This document shows positions 22,630-34,100 of a DNA stretch of 64,000 bases, in pieces (position 1 is the stretch's first letter; every line of letters starts with the position of its first letter). Position numbers and translations under genes: made by a program. The stretch lies in contig JALQPE010002358.1 in assembly GCA_030407315.1 (NCBI GenBank), forward strand, positions 124,001 through 188,000, written 5' to 3'. Below the pieces are notes generated by a model, which did not search any database, had not been told where the DNA came from, and saw nothing but the letters and a program-made list of their open reading frames with translations. The DNA comes from Asparagopsis taxiformis (taxonomy: Eukaryota > Rhodophyta > Florideophyceae > Bonnemaisoniales > Bonnemaisoniaceae).

Positions 22630-23115
22630 ATGGCGGATACGCATTTCAGCAGTTTGTTTTCAACGGTTTGCGGCGATCAAGTGAGCGCGTCAGCGGAGTC
22701 GCGCGGACTCAAGCGCGGCGTCGATGTCAATTTGTTTGCGGACGTGGACGGTGCGGCTGTGCATATTGGGACGGCTTCGGTGAGCACTGCTGGTGGCGAT
22801 GTTGGCCTTCCGCGCACGCTGCACAACCACAAGCTGCCGGAAACCGACGAGGCGGACTATATCGTCGTGCGCAACATTGCGACTAAGGACAAGTTCAAGG
22901 ACCTCCCGTTCCCGTACATGTTTGATGGCGCCGAGGGACCGCTGGAGACGATGGGTGGAGCATACGCCGCGGCGTTTTACCCTTGGGATATTCGGATGAT
23001 GCGCCCCGCTGCGGAGGATGGCCCTAGCGACATTCGTACCCCTGCGTCAAACTTCAACGCAGCGACGAACCAGGCCAGCTCGGGACGGATGCCCAGTACC
23101 GGTCCAGCAGGCTAA
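22630..23115 (+). CDS. N-terminal ORF of ParB-like gene, ends at in-frame TAA (left)
   Basis: Start chosen at ACCATGGCGG (22630), the strongest start context; the frame upstream is open but reads as a leader. The 161-residue product (MADTHFSSLF...) has no family I recognise; it includes DEADYIVVRNIA and PFPYMFDGAEGPLETMGGAYAA, which look globular. It ends at TAA 23113-23115, but the same frame stays open and continues as a GGTKxPARS repeat and then the ParB-like domain. The identical stop in the right copy (37364-37366) shows it predates the duplication. Possible explanations are readthrough, a short in-frame intron (for example GTACC at 23096 to CCAG at 23146, 51 nt) or two proteins. Confidence 0.6.
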   Translation: MADTHFSSLFSTVCGDQVSASAESRGLKRGVDVNLFADVDGAAVHIGTASVSTAGGDVGLPRTLHNHKLPETDEADYIVVRNIATKDKFKDLPFPYMFDGAEGPLETMGGAYAAAFYPWDIRMMRPAAEDGPSDIRTPASNFNAATNQASSGRMPSTGPAG

Positions 23116-25263
23116 ATCACTGGTTCGGGGGGTACGAAGCATCCAGCACGCTCCGTCCCGGTTTCGGGAGGCACGAAGCGCCCTGCTCGCTCCAACGTCA
23201 CCGAAGCTACTACGCAGGACGTAACCGAGGTGGACGACGAACCGGAGGTGGCGGAAAGAAGCATTCGTGAGCAGCAGGGGACGCAAATTACGGTGCCCAA
23301 GTTTGTGACGTCGGATTACGTCGGAGAAGGAGCGACTGTGTTGGTGAGGCAGCTAGTGGAACCGGCCGTGACCCTTCGGGATGTGAAAGAAGACCACGTG
23401 GAGGACCTGCGCAACAATATGTTGGCTGTGGGGTATGTGAGCTCTTCGCGTATCACTGTGACGGTGCTGAGGTCGCAGAACACGCATCTGCCCGCCGACA
23501 CGCGTCTGTTCCAGAATGGCAAATTCCATGCCAATGCGAACGTGACCGTGATCGACGGACTGCATCGTCTCAATGCTATGCATAGCATTGCCGATGACTT
23601 CACGCGCCTCACCCGTATGCACAGAACCAAGCTGCCACAGGACGCAAACCGCTTGCGCTGGGTTACTCAGCCTCTGGATGTGTACTACCTTCGCCGCAAG
23701 GACGACAGTGATCTTCAGCCTCATGAGATCATCCACAAGAGTGCAGAGTCGAACCATACGACTGGGACGCAACTGACGGAGCGCTCCCTGGTTCGAATCT
23801 TGTCGTCCATCCAGCAGTTCATCCGTACGATTGCTGTTGCAAATAACGTGGAAAACGCTGGCGACTTGCGTGAGTCTGATGTCATCCGAACATTGTTCGA
23901 GGCGCAGTTCATGGGGATGATGAATTCAACGAACACGGCCCGGTGGTGGACGCGTTTGGCTATAGCAACGCTGAAGCATCCTGTTCTCGACGACGTGTTG
24001 CGTGAGCTGAACAATTCCGAGCGCCGCAACGAGATTGGGATAACGCACCTGGACCACAAGATAGTGCGCGAGTTGCTGGAAGAAAACTTTTTCTTCGTCT
24101 TGCGTGGTCTTTCGGAGTACTTGAACCCTGCCCATGGTGGACGTCCGGATGAACGCTTTGACGTGAACGACTTCTATACATACGTCCGTCGCGTGACTGC
24201 AATCGCAAATTCTCTGTACGCTGCGTATGGGCGCCCAAAGAGTATTATGCGCAAGTCATTTCTGAGCACAGAGATGGCAATTGGGTCGGTTAAGCAGCCG
24301 AAGGAGTTGCAATGGCATCTCACCAATGCCATTGCAATGTATAGAGGGGACGACCGGAGCAGTGAGGTTCGAATGCGACGGAGAACCACGCGTTTACAGG
24401 ATTTGGAAACGAACTTGAAAGAGTTTTTCAATCCGACATTGAAGAAGAAGACTAAGGCTCGACGCAAACGCCGCCCTTCTGCTGCCAATGTGAGACTCAC
24501 TCACAAGAAGCAGCGGAATGTCGAACTTGAGCCTGCTTCGCATGGCATCCGCCGCCGTTCACAGCGACTTCGCTCGACGGGGAGCACACGCCTCGAGGAA
24601 GAAGAGCCGGTTGTGGTACAACAATCCGCCGGGGAAGAAGAGCAGGCCGTTGTTGATAAACCCACCGATCAACAACAAGCCACTGCTTCCGGTGATGCGG
24701 GTGACGAAGACTCCGCCCGTTCCCCCGATTCTGCCGTTGAGATTGTCCCCCAAGATAACCAACGTGCTGGTGCGACTCCCTCCAACCAAGAATCTGTCCA
24801 TACCGCTTCGGACGAGGAAGACAAACAGGGTGCAGACGAGGGCCAAGTCGAAAGCAAGGGGGTCCGCGAAGTGACAATTACATTCACTGTTCCGGAAGGA
24901 GTGGAAGTCGATGAAGACGGTTACATCGTTCGTGACTCTCCTTCGGAACACCACCTCCTGTTCGACGACCGTATGCCATCTCTTCCTGACGATTTTAAAG
25001 TCAAAGACCGAGCCGAAGGGCATCATCTGGCGCAGCGTCCCGCGGACGTCATCGCATCGGTGAGGGTTGGCTGTCTGCCCCCGATTGAGCTCAGGTTGTT
25101 ATTGGAGAGTGTGGAAATCGATGAGGAGGGCAGAGACGTCTGTGTTCTCGGAAATGGACGGGGACGTCCACAACCTCTAGTACACCTAGTATTACTAGGC
25201 GGACGTCCATGTTCTCCAGTAGTTTTGGATGTCCGCCTAGAACCGGACGTCCATGCGGTCTAG
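23116..25263 (+). pseudogene. ParB-like protein, left copy, dioxygenase part missing
   Basis: The ORF from 23230 begins MDDEPEVAER. The ParB/Srx-like core has VIDGLHRLNAM at residues ~107-117, equivalent to the conserved G-x-HR segment of ParB N-terminal domains, with an upstream LRNNMLAVGYV segment. A long helical region (residues ~150-400) follows, then a Lys/Arg-rich patch and an acidic Glu/Asp/Gln linker. At 25136 the sequence departs from the right copy; the last ~42 codons are unrelated, GGACGTCC-repeat-derived sequence. The 2OG dioxygenase-like domain of the right copy is therefore absent. ParB-like domains bind DNA and often bind or hydrolyse CTP or have nuclease-like activity in bacteria and phages; the role in this eukaryotic element is inference. 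Confidence 0.7.
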
Positions 25264-25470
25264 TACGTCTAGTATTACTAGGGCGACATTCATTGTTTCT
25301 AGTACCACGGATGTCCCCCTCGGGATGGACTTCCGCCATGTCTATGTCCACCTAGGACGGGCGCCGGTTCAGAAATTCAAAAATTTCGAGCCCAGAAATT
25401 TATGCCGCCGTGCTCGACATGGATGTCCGCATCCATCACGGCGACCACTCCATTTTTCCTTGTCGGTCGA
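25137..25470. repeat. GGACGTCC-rich junction sequence
   Basis: Directly at the end of the left inverted arm. It contains several GGACGTCC(A) palindromes and two copies of TAGTATTACTAGG (about 25187-25199 and 25269-25281), then a CAGAAATT...AATTTC block like the one in the R repeats. It could be a transposon end or a site-specific insertion hotspot. Confidence 0.5.
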
Positions 25471-25479
25471 CTCCAATTT

Positions 25480-26440
25480 TGTCTTTAATTTTTTCATCCT
25501 CTCGCTCACACCCCCTTCCAGTTGGTGCTCACCTCCCCCGTACTGTACCTCAAACACCCCCAATATCACTCTAGCACGCATTTTCAGCTACCTATCCCCG
25601 CTTCCACGGTGCACACCTCCATTGCATACCTACTTTTCTGCTCTACCGTACAGATTTCGTATAACCAGTCCTCATACTACCTCAGAATAGGGAAAAACAC
25701 CCCCTATCTCCTCGACCATGCTCTCCCCTACCACCTTTGAAACGTATTGTTCTTCAATACCCTCTCTCCTCTACCCTCAACCCCTCTCCTTCGCCCTCTA
25801 CACAAACTTCCCCTGCAGCTTAGTCTTCCAAAACCTCTCACTCCCCATCCCGTACCCGACCTGCTCCACCCCTCCCTCCCTCAGCTGCTCCATGCCCCCA
25901 CGCCATCCGCATCTTCGATACCGTATACACCACCACCACCGGCCCACGCTCCCGCTCCCCCACCGTCTCCCCAGAAACCTCCCCGCTCTGAAACAAATAT
26001 CAACCCCCCACTTCGCACCCTTCCTCCCACTCCCCTCCCTCCCCAAATACAATAACCCCCTTCTTCTCCATCACATCCCCACTCACCACAGCCAGAACAG
26101 ACGCCACCCCCTCCCCCTCTTTCTCCTCACTTTCCTAAAACCCCCTCCTCTCGGCGCCTCCAACCGCACCCTCCTACAGTCCCACCTAAACACCTCCTCC
26201 GCCCTCACTACCCCAACACCCCGCAGCGTCTCCCCAATCCCCATAATATGCTTGTCGGCACTCCTCTCCGAATCACACTCCAATCTAAACCCCCACTCCG
26301 TACATTTCCACCTCCCCCTGTACCATCCCAAGATTCCATCCCCCCACAGAACACATCCTCATACCACGTACCACAGAAGAATTTTCTTCCTCTCATACCT
26401 CATCCTTAAAACCTCCATCAGCTCCATGTAAATTTCGATG
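25480..26440. other. Strand-asymmetric, G-poor tract without supportable gene
   Basis: The plus strand is strikingly C-rich and G-poor over about 950 nt. Open frames on both strands are composition artefacts or decayed; the minus strand reads Gly/Arg/Trp-rich with several stops. Confidence 0.5.
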
Positions 26441-26739
26441 TAAATATTTTCTCCACTATGCAATCTCAAACATGTATGAGCCTATGCCTTTCCGCTTTGT
26501 CAACCCTGAATATTGGTACTCATGTATTCATAAAATAGGGCCACCCACATCCCTATCCCGTTCTGCAAGCTTTACAAACCACTAGACCCATACTCCACAA
26601 CTATACAACAAACACTACTCGCTATTTCAGACGACGCGGTACACAAGTAGCGTAGTCTCAACCTTCCGTGCAGCCTTCCCTGATGCGTACAAGTGCGAAA
26701 CACGTCTAGACTACTACTACGACATAGTATATCAGAAGT

Positions 26740-27320
26740 GAGTGCGGGAATTTTCGGCACAGGAGATGCTGGGCCACCAAATTGATTTCTCGGAAATTTT
26801 AGAATTTCTGGGCTGGCCAGCAGTGCAATCGAGCTGGACATCTACCGGACGTCCATTCCAGGTTGGTCGTGAGAGAGTGGGGCGGGACCATGATGGAACA
26901 AGGACCAAGACCTGTCCCTGGCGTATTGAGCCTGGAATCGACCCTTCGTCAGACGCCATTTAGCCTTACAGTTAGTGCTTACAGAAGCCAGTGACAACCC
27001 CACTCGGGGCGGCGGCCGGTTCCTGGGGCCGTTGTGGCCAAATTAGACACCTTGAATTGAATTAAAATTTGGGTTATTCTCAAAAACATGCACATGTGAA
27101 CATGTTTTTGAGATGGGGGTGTGCCGTACGGCACAATCGACCCGCCCAAATCGATGATTTTTGCAAGATTTTTTGTGCCCGAAATTGTAGAATTTCTGGG
27201 CTGGCCAGCAATGCATCTGAGCTGGACATCCGCCGGACGTCCATTTCAGGTTGATCGTGTATCGTGCACGTCCACCCATTACCGGAAGCAAGTAGGCGAT
27301 GAAGCACGTACAAACCCAAT
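26740..27320 (+). repeat. R-S-R module near centre of the inverted repeat
   Basis: Partial R4 (about 26790-26870, lacking the palindromic half), S (about 26875-27055) and R5 (27056-27320, palindrome GTGCCGTACGGCAC at 27121-27134). It lies just downstream of the ParB-dioxygenase stop codon and close to the symmetry axis of the two arms (~27.02 kb). Confidence 0.75.
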
Positions 27321-27527
27321 TGTTCTGCTATTTCTAGCATAGACTATCGAGTCTAGAGATGTGAGGGAATCGTCCTGGAAATCATGCTCCAACCCACGAG
27401 GGAATGGACAATCTAGTTTGAAAGCATGGAACGGAAGTACATTATAGTAGGTTCATAGATTGAAAGTGATAAAGGAGATGATTATATTCTCGATAATTGT
27501 TTGCTAAAGTAGTAGTTGTTAAGCTAT

Positions 27528-29279
27528 CTAGCCGTCGGAAAATTGTTCTTCCTCTTCGTCCCCACTATAATCAGGATCTCCCGGCAGAATAGGCATCACC
27601 GGGACCCCACTAATTGTGTAGGATATAGGATTGCGTTCTGGCTTGCGTTCTGTCGTCTTCATCCGCATGATTCCGAGCTGCCCTGTCTTCGGCCTACGAT
27701 CTTTCTTGACCGGGATGGGAACAACCGTCTTGTGGCGAACATTGACAGGTGCCGGTTGACTTTGCCTGGCAGACCGGCGCGGAGCATTGGGGATTACTTC
27801 TTCTTCGAATCCCAACCGCCTGATGAAACCAAACGAAACATTGTCGGGAATCGGATACGACGCATTCCTGAAATACGTGTGATACCTCGTTGTCGTGTGT
27901 GACACAACTCTGTCGACATGCCCTGCCCCGGCATGTTGTACATGGCCGTGACCGATGAAGACTGAACGTGGCGGAACGATTACCTTCTTCAGCTTCATCG
28001 TCTTGGCGTACATATCTAATTCCAGCGCTTTGGAAAAGACGTACTTGTGGGACCCTGGACACACCCAGATAGGGAATGGGTCATCTCCGTTGGCAATAAC
28101 AAAGTAACCCGGAAGTTGATCTTTGCGGTCACGAGGAGGAACAGGGAAATCATTGTGTGGGACCTGCCGAGGACACCCCTTTCCCGTTATCAAAAACCGT
28201 CCCCCAGATGCCGGCATGACAAGTTTTTCTCCCGGTAAACCGCACTCCTCCAGCCCTATCAGCCGGACAAGGATTCCCAACCACACATCCAGCAGGGCTC
28301 GCCGCGTCACAAACTTGAACCGGTCGATATGCGTCTCATCGTTCTCGGCATAGTCAACCAGGCAGTGGCGCGTAGACGTGAAGCGAGCCCTCCCCTCATT
28401 CCGGTTCTTCTCATCTGTTTCATCGTCCCCCGTATTGACAATGGGACTCCACAGCTGCCGGTTCCCAGGGTCCTTGTGCACCTCCTCCCCCTCCCACGTT
28501 CCCAAAAAGTACCGAAACAATTCCTGGTTAGGAATTTCTTCCATGAGACCCAAGTCAAATGGGAACTTGTCCGACGCATCGAGGTAGCTTACATCCGCGA
28601 AATTGTGCATCACCGTATACCCTCGCTCGTTGATTTCCGTTCGGCAATTGTGGAAGTACGCCATACCAGTGCCGGCCTCATACGAATCCTTCCAGCTTGT
28701 AGACATTCGCGCAACCTGGGCGAAGTCCAGCCTCGAGGGTAGAAACGTCGATGTAGGCTCACACATCGCCTTGGCAGCCATCTTCCACGCTGCGAAAAAC
28801 ATCGGATAGATGGTGTCGATCTCGAAAACAAGATGACGAGCCCGATGTTGTTCCGGAATATGCAGCCCCTCAAACACAGGGTCCATCGCCACTTGCTTCA
28901 AATACCTCACCTCTCTGCCCTCCTCATCGATTTCCACACTCTCCAATAACAACCTGAGCTCAATCGGGGGCAGACAGCCAACCCTCACCGATGCGATGAC
29001 GTCCGCGGGACGCTGCGCCAGATGATGCCCTTCGGCTCGGTCTTTGACTTTAAAATCGTCAGGAAGAGATGGCATACGGTCGTCGAACAGGAGGTGGTGT
29101 TCCGAAGGAGAGTCACGAACGATGTAACCGTCTTCATCGACTTCCACTCCTTCCGGAACAGTGAATGTAATTGTCACTTCGCAGACCCCCTTGCTTTCGA
29201 CTTGGCCCTCGTCTGCACCCTGTTTGTCTTCCTCGTCCGAAGCGGTATGGACAGATTCTTGGTTGGAGGGAGTAGCACC
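27528..29279 (-). CDS. 2OG/Fe(II) dioxygenase-like C-terminal part of ParB fusion (right copy, 3' of copia)
   Basis: Minus-strand continuation of the ParB-like ORF after the copia insertion. An acidic linker is followed by ~550 residues. RQVPHNDF (H-x-D codons at 28149-28157) and the later GHGHVQHAGAG with distal His (about 27920-27955), then an Arg in TTTRYHTYF, form the HxD...H...R facial-triad pattern of double-stranded beta-helix 2OG oxygenases; WVCPGSHKYV fits the strand before the distal His. The dioxygenase-like protein at 1161-2736 has the same pattern. Substrate unknown; fusion to a ParB-like DNA-binding domain and linkage to a DNA methyltransferase suggest modified DNA bases or chromatin. 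It ends with a basic, then acidic, tail. Confidence 0.65.
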   Translation of the reverse strand, partial: GATPSNQESVHTASDEEDKQGADEGQVESKGVCEVTITFTVPEGVEVDEDGYIVRDSPSEHHLLFDDRMPSLPDDFKVKDRAEGHHLAQRPADVIASVRVGCLPPIELRLLLESVEIDEEGREVRYLKQVAMDPVFEGLHIPEQHRARHLVFEIDTIYPMFFAAWKMAAKAMCEPTSTFLPSRLDFAQVARMSTSWKDSYEAGTGMAYFHNCRTEINERGYTVMHNFADVSYLDASDKFPFDLGLMEEIPNQELFRYFLGTWEGEEVHKDPGNRQLWSPIVNTGDDETDEKNRNEGRARFTSTRHCLVDYAENDETHIDRFKFVTRRALLDVWLGILVRLIGLEECGLPGEKLVMPASGGRFLITGKGCPRQVPHNDFPVPPRDRKDQLPGYFVIANGDDPFPIWVCPGSHKYVFSKALELDMYAKTMKLKKVIVPPRSVFIGHGHVQHAGAGHVDRVVSHTTTRYHTYFRNASYPIPDNVSFGFIRRLGFEEEVIPNAPRRSARQSQPAPVNVRHKTVVPIPVKKDRRPKTGQLGIMRMKTTERKPERNPISYTISGVPVMPILPGDPDYSGDEEEEQFSDG

Positions 29280-29754
29280 TGTTGAATCACTGCGAATAGG
29301 CCTCGAAGGCCTAATTCCGTGAGAAAACATTGACTCTCGATTTCTCTATGAAGGAGTGCTCTGAGCGCTCCGAAAACTATCTCATTGTATTCAGCGTCAC
29401 CGAATTAGTCGGATAGCAACTTCTCCGGGGCTCTTACGACACTCCATTACGGAGTAACTAGCCTCAGAAGTTTTAATTTGTTTGTCATAATTCAAATTAG
29501 TAATTAGAAATGCTAGGACGAGTTGAGGTCCTGGCACTGGGAAAAATGGTATGATATATGTACACGTGGCGATGGCATGATAGAAATCACACGTGTACCA
29601 GATTGGCAGGTGGTGATGGCAACGACAGACTGTCTGGACAAACCAAGAACAGGCTGTCCGACTCACCGTTGGCGCATCTCGCCAGTAGTAGAAATAATCT
29701 GGTGAGCTCGCAATTTTTAGTGAACACTGGTAAGCGACCATTTTGATTCTCACA
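29280..29754 (+). repeat. 5' LTR of copia copy 2
   Basis: 475 bp, TGTTGAATCA... to ...TTCTCACA. Confidence 0.93.
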
Positions 29755-29775
29755 GGTTATGGGCCCAGCACGCTT
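29755..29775 (+). promoter_or_regulatory. Primer-binding site, internal initiator tRNA-Met
   Basis: Begins GGTTATGGGCCCAGCACGC directly after the LTR; the 21-nt stretch is complementary to the D-arm edge and anticodon arm of initiator tRNA-Met, as in Drosophila copia half-tRNA priming. Confidence 0.88.
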
Positions 29776-30185
29776 TCGTGGTCGTTTCAATTTTATTTTG
29801 GCGCAGTGGTGAGTAATTTCGCCGGTGCGCGCGAACATATATTTCCAGCAGCCCTCGCTCCTCGCTCATTTTGCGTTACTCGGTACCCACGCTCTCCGCT
29901 CGTTGCGTGCTTCTCCTCTCGCTCGCTCGCTCGTATTGCCCATTCTTCCCGCGCGTTCTTACTCGTTTCTTTCTGCGCGTTGCACTCCGCCTCGCTCCCC
30001 GGCGCCTGTACGCCTCGCTCCGCTCGGCGCACTCCGGACAAAACTTTTCTGTCATCTTGACATCAATTGTCAGCTATAACTGTCACATTGACACTGTGTC
30101 ATCACTACAGGTGACATCCTGGCAGTTTGCGACGTACTTGGACTTTCCCAAGACACTGGAGGCAACTGAAAGAAAAAAGTAATAC

Positions 30186-30263
30186 GGCGTTCCGTTGGGG
30201 ACTCGAACGCACGACCAATAATTTTTGGTTTGCACAGTATTAAAGACTGAGCAACTGGGCTGT
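30186..30263 (-). ncRNA. tRNA-like unit antisense to copia leader, copy 2
   Basis: Minus strand carries CAGTTGCTCAGTC (A-box-like), a hairpin ACCAA...TTGGT in the anticodon-arm position, and CGTTCGAGTCCCC (B-box-like). A T-run follows on the minus strand (complement of GAAAAAAG near 30174). Confidence 0.5.
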
Positions 30264-30436
30264 TTTTGCCCAACCTATTGGATCTACCGGCTGCTTCTAT
30301 ATTGGCTCGTCTAAACCTTTCTCAACTCGGTTCTGCTCTTGTAAGTCAGCAACATTGTCCTGATCGGTATAGCATTATAGCCTTCACTACACATCAACTA
30401 AAATACATTGGTTTTCGTCTCATCAACTCTATCAAA

Positions 30437-30955
30437 AGTACGTTAATACCTTTCATCTTTCGGTCATTTTCAAGGTTTAGACCTTAGTAAGATCGGTATA
30501 ACTCCTAACCTTTCGCCTTTACTTCTCCTGCAGTGTCTAGCAGTGACGAAGAAGATCGTGTTCAGCCACGACTTGAAGAACCTCGTCCAAGGCTTCGCCG
30601 GGAAGGAGAATCTCTCCGCGATCGCGTCTTCCGGAAGGCTTATAGCATTGCCGAGAGGAGAGATAACAAGACGAAGTACGCTGCGCACAAGGACGCGAAT
30701 CGCTCTAGGTGCAAAGATTGCAACGTTTATATCAATTCTGCCGAGTCGAGGGTCGCTCATTACAACGGCGCAAGACATAAAAAGACAGTCGAACGTCTTA
30801 AAGAAGGAGGTCTAAAGGTTTGCCGACCGTGTGGAGTCATCGTCCGCACGAAAAGTGAATTCGACAACCACCTCCGCGGCCGTCGCCATCGAGGTATTGA
30901 GAAGGCACTCAAAATCTCCAAAGCTTCTAAAGCTTCTTCCTCCACTTCCGATTAG
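30437..30955 (+). CDS. Two-finger matrin/U1-type C2H2 protein in copia leader, spliced start, copy 2
   Basis: 140 residues, same two CX2CX12HX5H fingers (CKDCNVYINSAESRVAH; CRPCGVIVRTKSEFDNH) as the proteins at 8615 and 48203. The A of the start codon is 30437; the TG is 30534-30535 after the intron. The product is well conserved against copy 1 even though flanking leader DNA is not, which points to purifying selection. The gag ATG follows 183 nt after the stop; a pyrimidine tract ending CTCTTAG near 31040 could be an alternative acceptor that skips this ORF to express Gag-Pol. Confidence 0.8.
30438..30533 (+). other. Leader intron of copia copy 2
   Basis: GTACGT donor (30438) to CTCCTGCAG acceptor (30533), 96 nt; joins A to TG to create the zinc-finger start codon. 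Confidence 0.75.
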
Positions 30956-31138
30956 ATAATTTCGTTTCTATACTCTAGGAATCTAGCTGATTTCGCATCC
31001 ATAAACTTTGTTCACTTGTTCTCCTTCTTTCTTCGCTCTTAGCTAGAAGTTTCTATCCTATAGACCCCGGCTTGGTCCTCGACGACTATGAGTCGTCTAC
31101 TTGGGAAAGGTCGAACAGATAAAACATATTAAAGAGCG

Positions 31139-34100
31139 ATGGAGAGCAATACATCTGGGATCCGAATAGAGAAGCTGGACTACTCCAACTTCCATTCATG
31201 GAAACAAAAGATGGAACTCATCCTCGGTCATCGAGAGGTAGACGAAATGATTGACTCGGAACTTTGTCCTCCTCGCCCTACAGACCCAGAAGAGCTTTCG
31301 AAATGGCTACGGAAGGATAAAACTGCCCGAATGGCCATCGGAATCACGTCGTCCGACGAGATGCTCAAGAATGTTACACACACCACTACTGCTCTAGAAA
31401 TGTGGCAAGAGATTTGTAACGTGCATCAAAGGCATACATTGCTCAACAAACTAGCCGCGAGGCGGGACTTCTATACTGCTACGATGAGACCAGGTGAGCA
31501 AATGCTGGTTTATATCAACCGGGTTCGACAAATGGCAACAGTATTGACCTCCATGGGTGTCAACATTGACGATAAAGAAATGGCCATGGCTGTTCTCAAT
31601 GGACTTCCCTCGTCTTTCCAAACGCTTATTACTGCTCTTGATGCTATCGGGGATGAGGACCCCACCTTTACGTTCGACAAAGTACGCAGTCTCCTTCTCC
31701 AAGAGGAGCGTCGAGCTGCGATCCAGAAACCTCGAGGGTCGTCTTCGGATACAGCTGCTTTGGTTTCCACAAGTGGAAAGCCTTCTGGAAACATCAACAG
31801 GAAGAAATGTACCCACTGTGGGCGTACGAACCATACAGAGCCGTATTGTTGGCAGAAGTATGGCCGACCTCCCCGCTCCCGCTCGAACAAACCTCGCACT
31901 TCTGCTCACATATCTCAACGAGAGTCGAACTTAACCTCTATGGCTGCCGTAGCGATGGACACTGAACAGAACAAAGATGATGAAGGAAAAGAGTATGTTT
32001 GTCTACTCTCATCATATTCTGAGTCGCTCAAGGAGATACACATCGCATCTACCTGGTACATCGACTCCGCAGCTACTTCTCATATGACGTTCGATCGAAC
32101 AATGTTTGTTTCCTACAAGAAATTAAAACCTTTCAGTGTGACTCTAGGAGACAAATCAACTGCACTAGCTGTGGGATGTGGCGATGTTAAACTTTCAATC
32201 CTAGTAAACTGGAAAGAAAGAGTTTACCTACTTAAAGATGTCCTTCATGTTCCGTCATTTATTTTTTCCCTCATATCAGTGAGTACTCTCACTGCTCGTG
32301 GAATATCGGTACAGTTTACGAACAATGGAGTCATCTTAACTAAAGACGGAGGCGCGATAGCCACCGGACACAAACGTAACGGACTCTATGCTATCGATCT
32401 CAATGTTCCTCCTAAAGAAAGGGATATTGGAATAGAATCTGCTTGTGTTGCTTCTCTGCAACTATGGCATGAACGATTAGGCCACTTCGACAAAAATGGA
32501 ATATCTCGAATGTCACAAATCTCCGCGGTGAATGGACTCAGAATCAAAAACGACTCATCCCCGAAAACCCATCTGTGTGAAGGGTGCGTTACCGGTAAAA
32601 TGCCTCGTGTAGCGATCCCGAAATCTTCTCTGACGAGAGCCTTTGAGATACTTGATTTAGTTCACACAGACCTAGCAGGGCCTATAGAACCACGCTCAAA
32701 AGGGGGAGCTCGATATTTCGTTACTTTCATTGACGACAAGTTTCGTTGGCTCACTGTCTATCCGTTGCATCGGAAGTCTGATTGCTTCGATGCATTCCAG
32801 CGATTTCTGCGCTTGGCTGAAACACAAACAGGGCGAGTACTTCGTCAATTACGCTCCGACGGAGGGGGAGAATATTTCTCCAATGAGTTCTGCTCTTTCC
32901 TTGAAATGAAAGGCATCAAACGGGAGACGACTTGTGCATACACTCCACAACAGAACGGCGTAGCAGAACGTATGAATCGAACTCTGAAGGATCACATTCG
33001 AACCATGCTTCATCACAACTCTACTCCATTGGAGTTCTGGGCAGAGGCACTCTCTTGTGCTGCCTACATTCGTAATCGAGTTACTAGTCGTTCTCTTCCA
33101 TCTGGAACGACTCCTTTTCAAATCTGGCACGGCCGAAAATCAAACATCGCGCACTTGCGCACGTTCGGCAGTAATTGCTGGTATAAAATTCCAGATGAAC
33201 ATCTACAGACGCTAGACTACCGTTCAGTCAAAGCGATAATGCTTGGGTACGCAGAAACACAGAAAGCATACAAGTTATGGGACTTTACAAATGAGAAAAT
33301 AGTAGTGTCTCGAGATGTGATCTTCGACGAGACGAAATTGAAAAAGGTGACTAAGGAGTCTGACTACACAGAATTTGACACTTTCTCTTATGAGACTTTT
33401 GAGAACCACACATCTGAGAACTCTCCAGGTTCTCGTACACAAAAGAACTCTCCTCCCTCTCCACCCTCAAGTCCCTCTACTGAACATACCACATCACAGC
33501 CACAATCTCCTCCACCCACATCTGCTTCAGGACCTGACGTTTCCATTATGAATGCTCCTCGAAAATCTTTCCGTGCTCGAAAACCTCCGGGTGAATGGTG
33601 GAAAACCACTGCCATCGTTTCTGCTGCGGCTGATTCCACTCCAGAACACCTCCTCACCTTCACTGAGGTGACCAAGGGGGAGGACAAAGGTCTATGGATC
33701 GAAGCAATCCAATCCGAAATGGATTCTCTCCATGCAAATCGCACTTGGATTCTGGTCCCCCGCAGTGAAGCTGTCAACCTTCTTTCTTCAAAATGGGTCT
33801 TCAAACGCAAAGATGTCATCAACGACAACGGAGAGCACTCAATAAAGCATAAAGCTCGGCTCGTAACGCGAGGATTCGAGCAGAAATATTGCATTGACTA
33901 TGCCGAAACATACCCACCTGTTGTCAAGTTCTGCACTCTACGCATGTTCTTCGCTCTAACTGTTCATCACGATCTTTTCTGCGATCAGATGGATGTGAAG
34001 ACAGCCTTTCTCTATGGTGACCTCGAACAAGAAATATACATGGAGCAGCCTGAGGGGTTTGTGAGTCCAGCGTATCCCAACCATGTCTGTAAACTTCAGA

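Larger units (their letters stand above)
17985..25136 (-). repeat. Left arm of large inverted repeat
   Basis: Collinear in inverted orientation with 28912-42493. Paired coordinates sum to about 60479 outside copia copy 2 and 54048 beyond it. The match begins abruptly at 17985 (paired with 42493) and ends at 25136 (paired with 28912). Apart from homopolymer lengths and scattered substitutions I saw no indels. Confidence 0.9.

Noticed and set aside
25718..26431. 237-residue Pro/Ser/Leu ORF on the plus strand
   Set aside because: Composition follows the C-rich, G-poor DNA; no domain, no start context, several overlapping open frames of the same kind.
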